From JANQIO01 sp043513815 (GTDB lineage Bacteria > Pseudomonadota > Gammaproteobacteria > Pseudomonadales > Halieaceae), in contig CP121313.1 of the NCBI GenBank assembly GCA_043513815.1, positions 434,001-498,000 on the forward strand: DNA of 64,000 nucleotides, given 5' to 3'. The notes below the pieces were generated by a model. The model was not told where the DNA came from. It did no database searches and saw nothing but the letters and a program-made list of their open reading frames with translations. This document shows positions 62,585 through 64,000 of this stretch, piece by piece (the first letter of the stretch is position 1; each line of letters starts with the position of its first letter). A program made the translations under genes and the position numbers.

Positions 62585-63271
62585 ATGATGCGTATTTTAC
62601 TGTTCCTGGTGTTGTGTTTTCCGCTGTTGATGATTGAGCCCGTTCTGGCCGAGCCCGAAGATGATGAAATTCCGCGCTCCGGATTCCTGCCCGATGACGT
62701 CTATGATCGGCTGCAAAATATCGAGACCAACAAGGAGGTGAAGGCGCGCCGGTGGATTGGCCCCCAGCTCAACTTGACCAATTACAAAAAAGTCATGATC
62801 GATGAAGTGGTCATGTACCCTGAGCCCGAGCCGAATGAGCGGGTCAGCGCGGAGACCATCGATGCCATCAACGAGTTCACCACCAGGATTCTCCGCGACA
62901 AGGTGGGAGAGGTGCTGAATCTCGCCTGGGAGTCCGGCCCTGAAGTACTGAGGATGCGCTCAGCGCTGACCGGCTTTCATATTGAAACCGAAGGCATGAA
63001 GGCTTATGAGGTGCTGCCGGTAACTGCCATATTCGGCGCCGCCAAAGCCATGTCGGGAACGCGGGACCAGGATGTCTGGCTGTTTTACGAGACCCGCTTT
63101 GAAGACAGTGTCAGCGGCGAACTGGTGGGTGCCGGCATGCGGGCAGTCAAGGGAGATCAGCTCAAGGGCAAGAAAGACAAGTTGTCACTTGAACACATGA
63201 AAGAAAGCCTGAATGCCGCGACGGACGAAGGCAGCGACGTCTTCCAGGAACACTTCGACGATTCGGAGTAG
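62585..63271 (+). CDS. DUF3313-like exported protein
   Basis: A 228-residue protein with a signal peptide (ILLFLVLCFPLLMIEPVLA). The mature sequence shows the DUF3313 pattern (GFLPDDVYDRLQ, NYKKVMIDEVVMYPEPE, WLFYETRFEDSVSGELVGAGMRAVKG). Related proteins are usually lipoproteins, but no lipobox is seen here. Function unknown. Confidence 0.65.
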   Translation: MMRILLFLVLCFPLLMIEPVLAEPEDDEIPRSGFLPDDVYDRLQNIETNKEVKARRWIGPQLNLTNYKKVMIDEVVMYPEPEPNERVSAETIDAINEFTTRILRDKVGEVLNLAWESGPEVLRMRSALTGFHIETEGMKAYEVLPVTAIFGAAKAMSGTRDQDVWLFYETRFEDSVSGELVGAGMRAVKGDQLKGKKDKLSLEHMKESLNAATDEGSDVFQEHFDDSE

Positions 63272-63276
63272 ATCTT

Positions 63277-64000
63277 TCAGCGCGATGCGGGGCGGCGCGC
63301 GGCCAGCGCTGCCTGTATCTCTCGCAAACGCGCCTCACTCAGCGATACCGTAAAGCTGAAATACAGGGCGACGAGCAGAGGCGCCAGGATGCCCAGGGCC
63401 ATATAAATTGCAAAAGCATCCAGTACCGGCTGGGCAACGCTGCCCGGCGTCATGCCGCGCTGCAGGCCGACAATATCCAGGACGATGCCGCCGTACAGTG
63501 GCCCGATGGCGTTGGCAAGCTTCTGGGCGAACAACGATGCTGCGAACAGCGCGCCCTCCTGCCGACGATCCTGTAGCAAGTCGTTCTCATCGGCAATATC
63601 GGCCACCAGTGACTGGCTGGCGATGCCGCGCAGGATGAAGAAGAACATCCACAGCAGCATCTGCAGGAACAGGCTCCAGAACACCGCCGGATGCCCGTTC
63701 TCCGGCAACAATCCGGCCAGTCTTGCGGCATAAGGCCAGATCGCGTCGATGATCATCAGTCCACAGGTCAGCTGCAGAATGGTGTGCTTTGCCAGTCGAC
63801 TGCCCAGCCAGTGAACGGCAAACATCGCGCCGGATACGCCCAGCAGCGAGGGCACGGCAAGCAGCAACGCAATATCCGGGGAAGACAGTTCCCAAAAGTA
63901 GATGGTGGCCAGCATATGGGTGGCGATCAGTACGCCATAGGACACGCTGGCGGCGACTTCGAAAGCCAGTAGCCGGCGGAAGTTCTGGATTTTCAGTGTG
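63277..64000 (-). CDS. MFS transporter, GPH/melibiose type (5' partial)
   Basis: The frame is open to the window end, so the N terminus is missing. About 240 residues remain with six to seven hydrophobic helices of an MFS_2-type Na+/sugar symporter. The RGIASQSLVADIADENDLLQDRRQEGALFAASLFAQKLANAIGPLYGG segment is the family's central-loop motif (D-ND-...-RR-G). A GTG inside the frame should not be taken as the start, because conserved sequence continues upstream of it. Substrate unknown. Confidence 0.82.
   Translation of the reverse strand, partial: TLKIQNFRRLLAFEVAASVSYGVLIATHMLATIYFWELSSPDIALLLAVPSLLGVSGAMFAVHWLGSRLAKHTILQLTCGLMIIDAIWPYAARLAGLLPENGHPAVFWSLFLQMLLWMFFFILRGIASQSLVADIADENDLLQDRRQEGALFAASLFAQKLANAIGPLYGGIVLDIVGLQRGMTPGSVAQPVLDAFAIYMALGILAPLLVALYFSFTVSLSEARLREIQAALAARRPASR

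Overview
The window is a dense, GC-rich stretch of bacterial chromosome with short intergenic gaps, many ATGA-type start/stop overlaps and several convergent genes whose coding ends overlap. Gene content (glcDEF glycolate oxidase, a valine-degradation operon, two TauE/SafE exporters, two DUF481 outer-membrane proteins, FeoAB, an OxyR/rubrerythrin locus, HD-GYP signalling) fits a heterotrophic, probably marine gammaproteobacterium. A Halieaceae/Cellvibrionales-like origin is my inference from family mix, not a database match. I see no rRNA, tRNA, CRISPR array, prophage or complete insertion sequence.

Layout. 1-11.5 kb: end of a cadherin-like protein, a cold-shock protein, OsmC, a DUF481 protein, a small SutA-like protein, a 2-hydroxyacid dehydrogenase, a putative metal-dependent hydrolase, a DUF885 zinc hydrolase, a TolB-like/TPR membrane protein, a DUF4136 lipoprotein, two possible micro-ORFs, a LysR regulator and a PepSY protein. 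11.5-20.3 kb: an AraC regulator plus a TPR/2OG-Fe(II) oxygenase, divergent from a valine/isobutyrate operon (acylating aldehyde dehydrogenase, acyl-CoA dehydrogenase, enoyl-CoA hydratase, 3-hydroxyisobutyryl-CoA hydrolase, MmsB, alpha/beta hydrolase). 20.2-34.4 kb: MFS transporter, S9 peptidase, phospholipase D lipoprotein, feoAB, a GldA / GldF-GldG fusion / DUF4340 ABC system, TauE/SafE and glutathione reductase.

34.5-48.9 kb: glcDEF, an NTF2-like protein with a methyltransferase, a repeat-bearing spacer, an enoyl-CoA hydratase-like protein, a possible organosulfur cluster (D-cysteine desulfhydrase/CuyA-like lyase, Asp/Glu racemase, divergent TauE/SafE exporter), a lipoprotein Nudix hydrolase, an SDR, a DUF6491 lipoprotein, an HD-GYP sensor, serine dehydratase and a small exported protein. 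48.9-54.1 kb: a terminator-bearing spacer, then a type-I-secretion-like trio (ABC protein, HlyD, TolC) whose ABC ATPase domain has lost every catalytic motif. 54.1-56.6 kb: a 201-bp inverted-repeat element, a subtilase with eight hexapeptide repeats at its C terminus, and a separate 28-residue peptide that copies the subtilase N-terminal membrane anchor. 56.5-64 kb: DUF3501 / Fe-S protein / rubrerythrin divergent from oxyR, a second DUF481 protein, DAHP synthase, a DUF3313 protein and a truncated MFS transporter.

The strongest candidates for something undescribed are the pseudo-ABC/HlyD/TolC operon (49.3-53.6 kb), the subtilase with its anchor-mimic micropeptide and hexapeptide repeats (54.3-56.2 kb), and the valine operon in which an acylating aldehyde dehydrogenase sits where MmsA would be expected.
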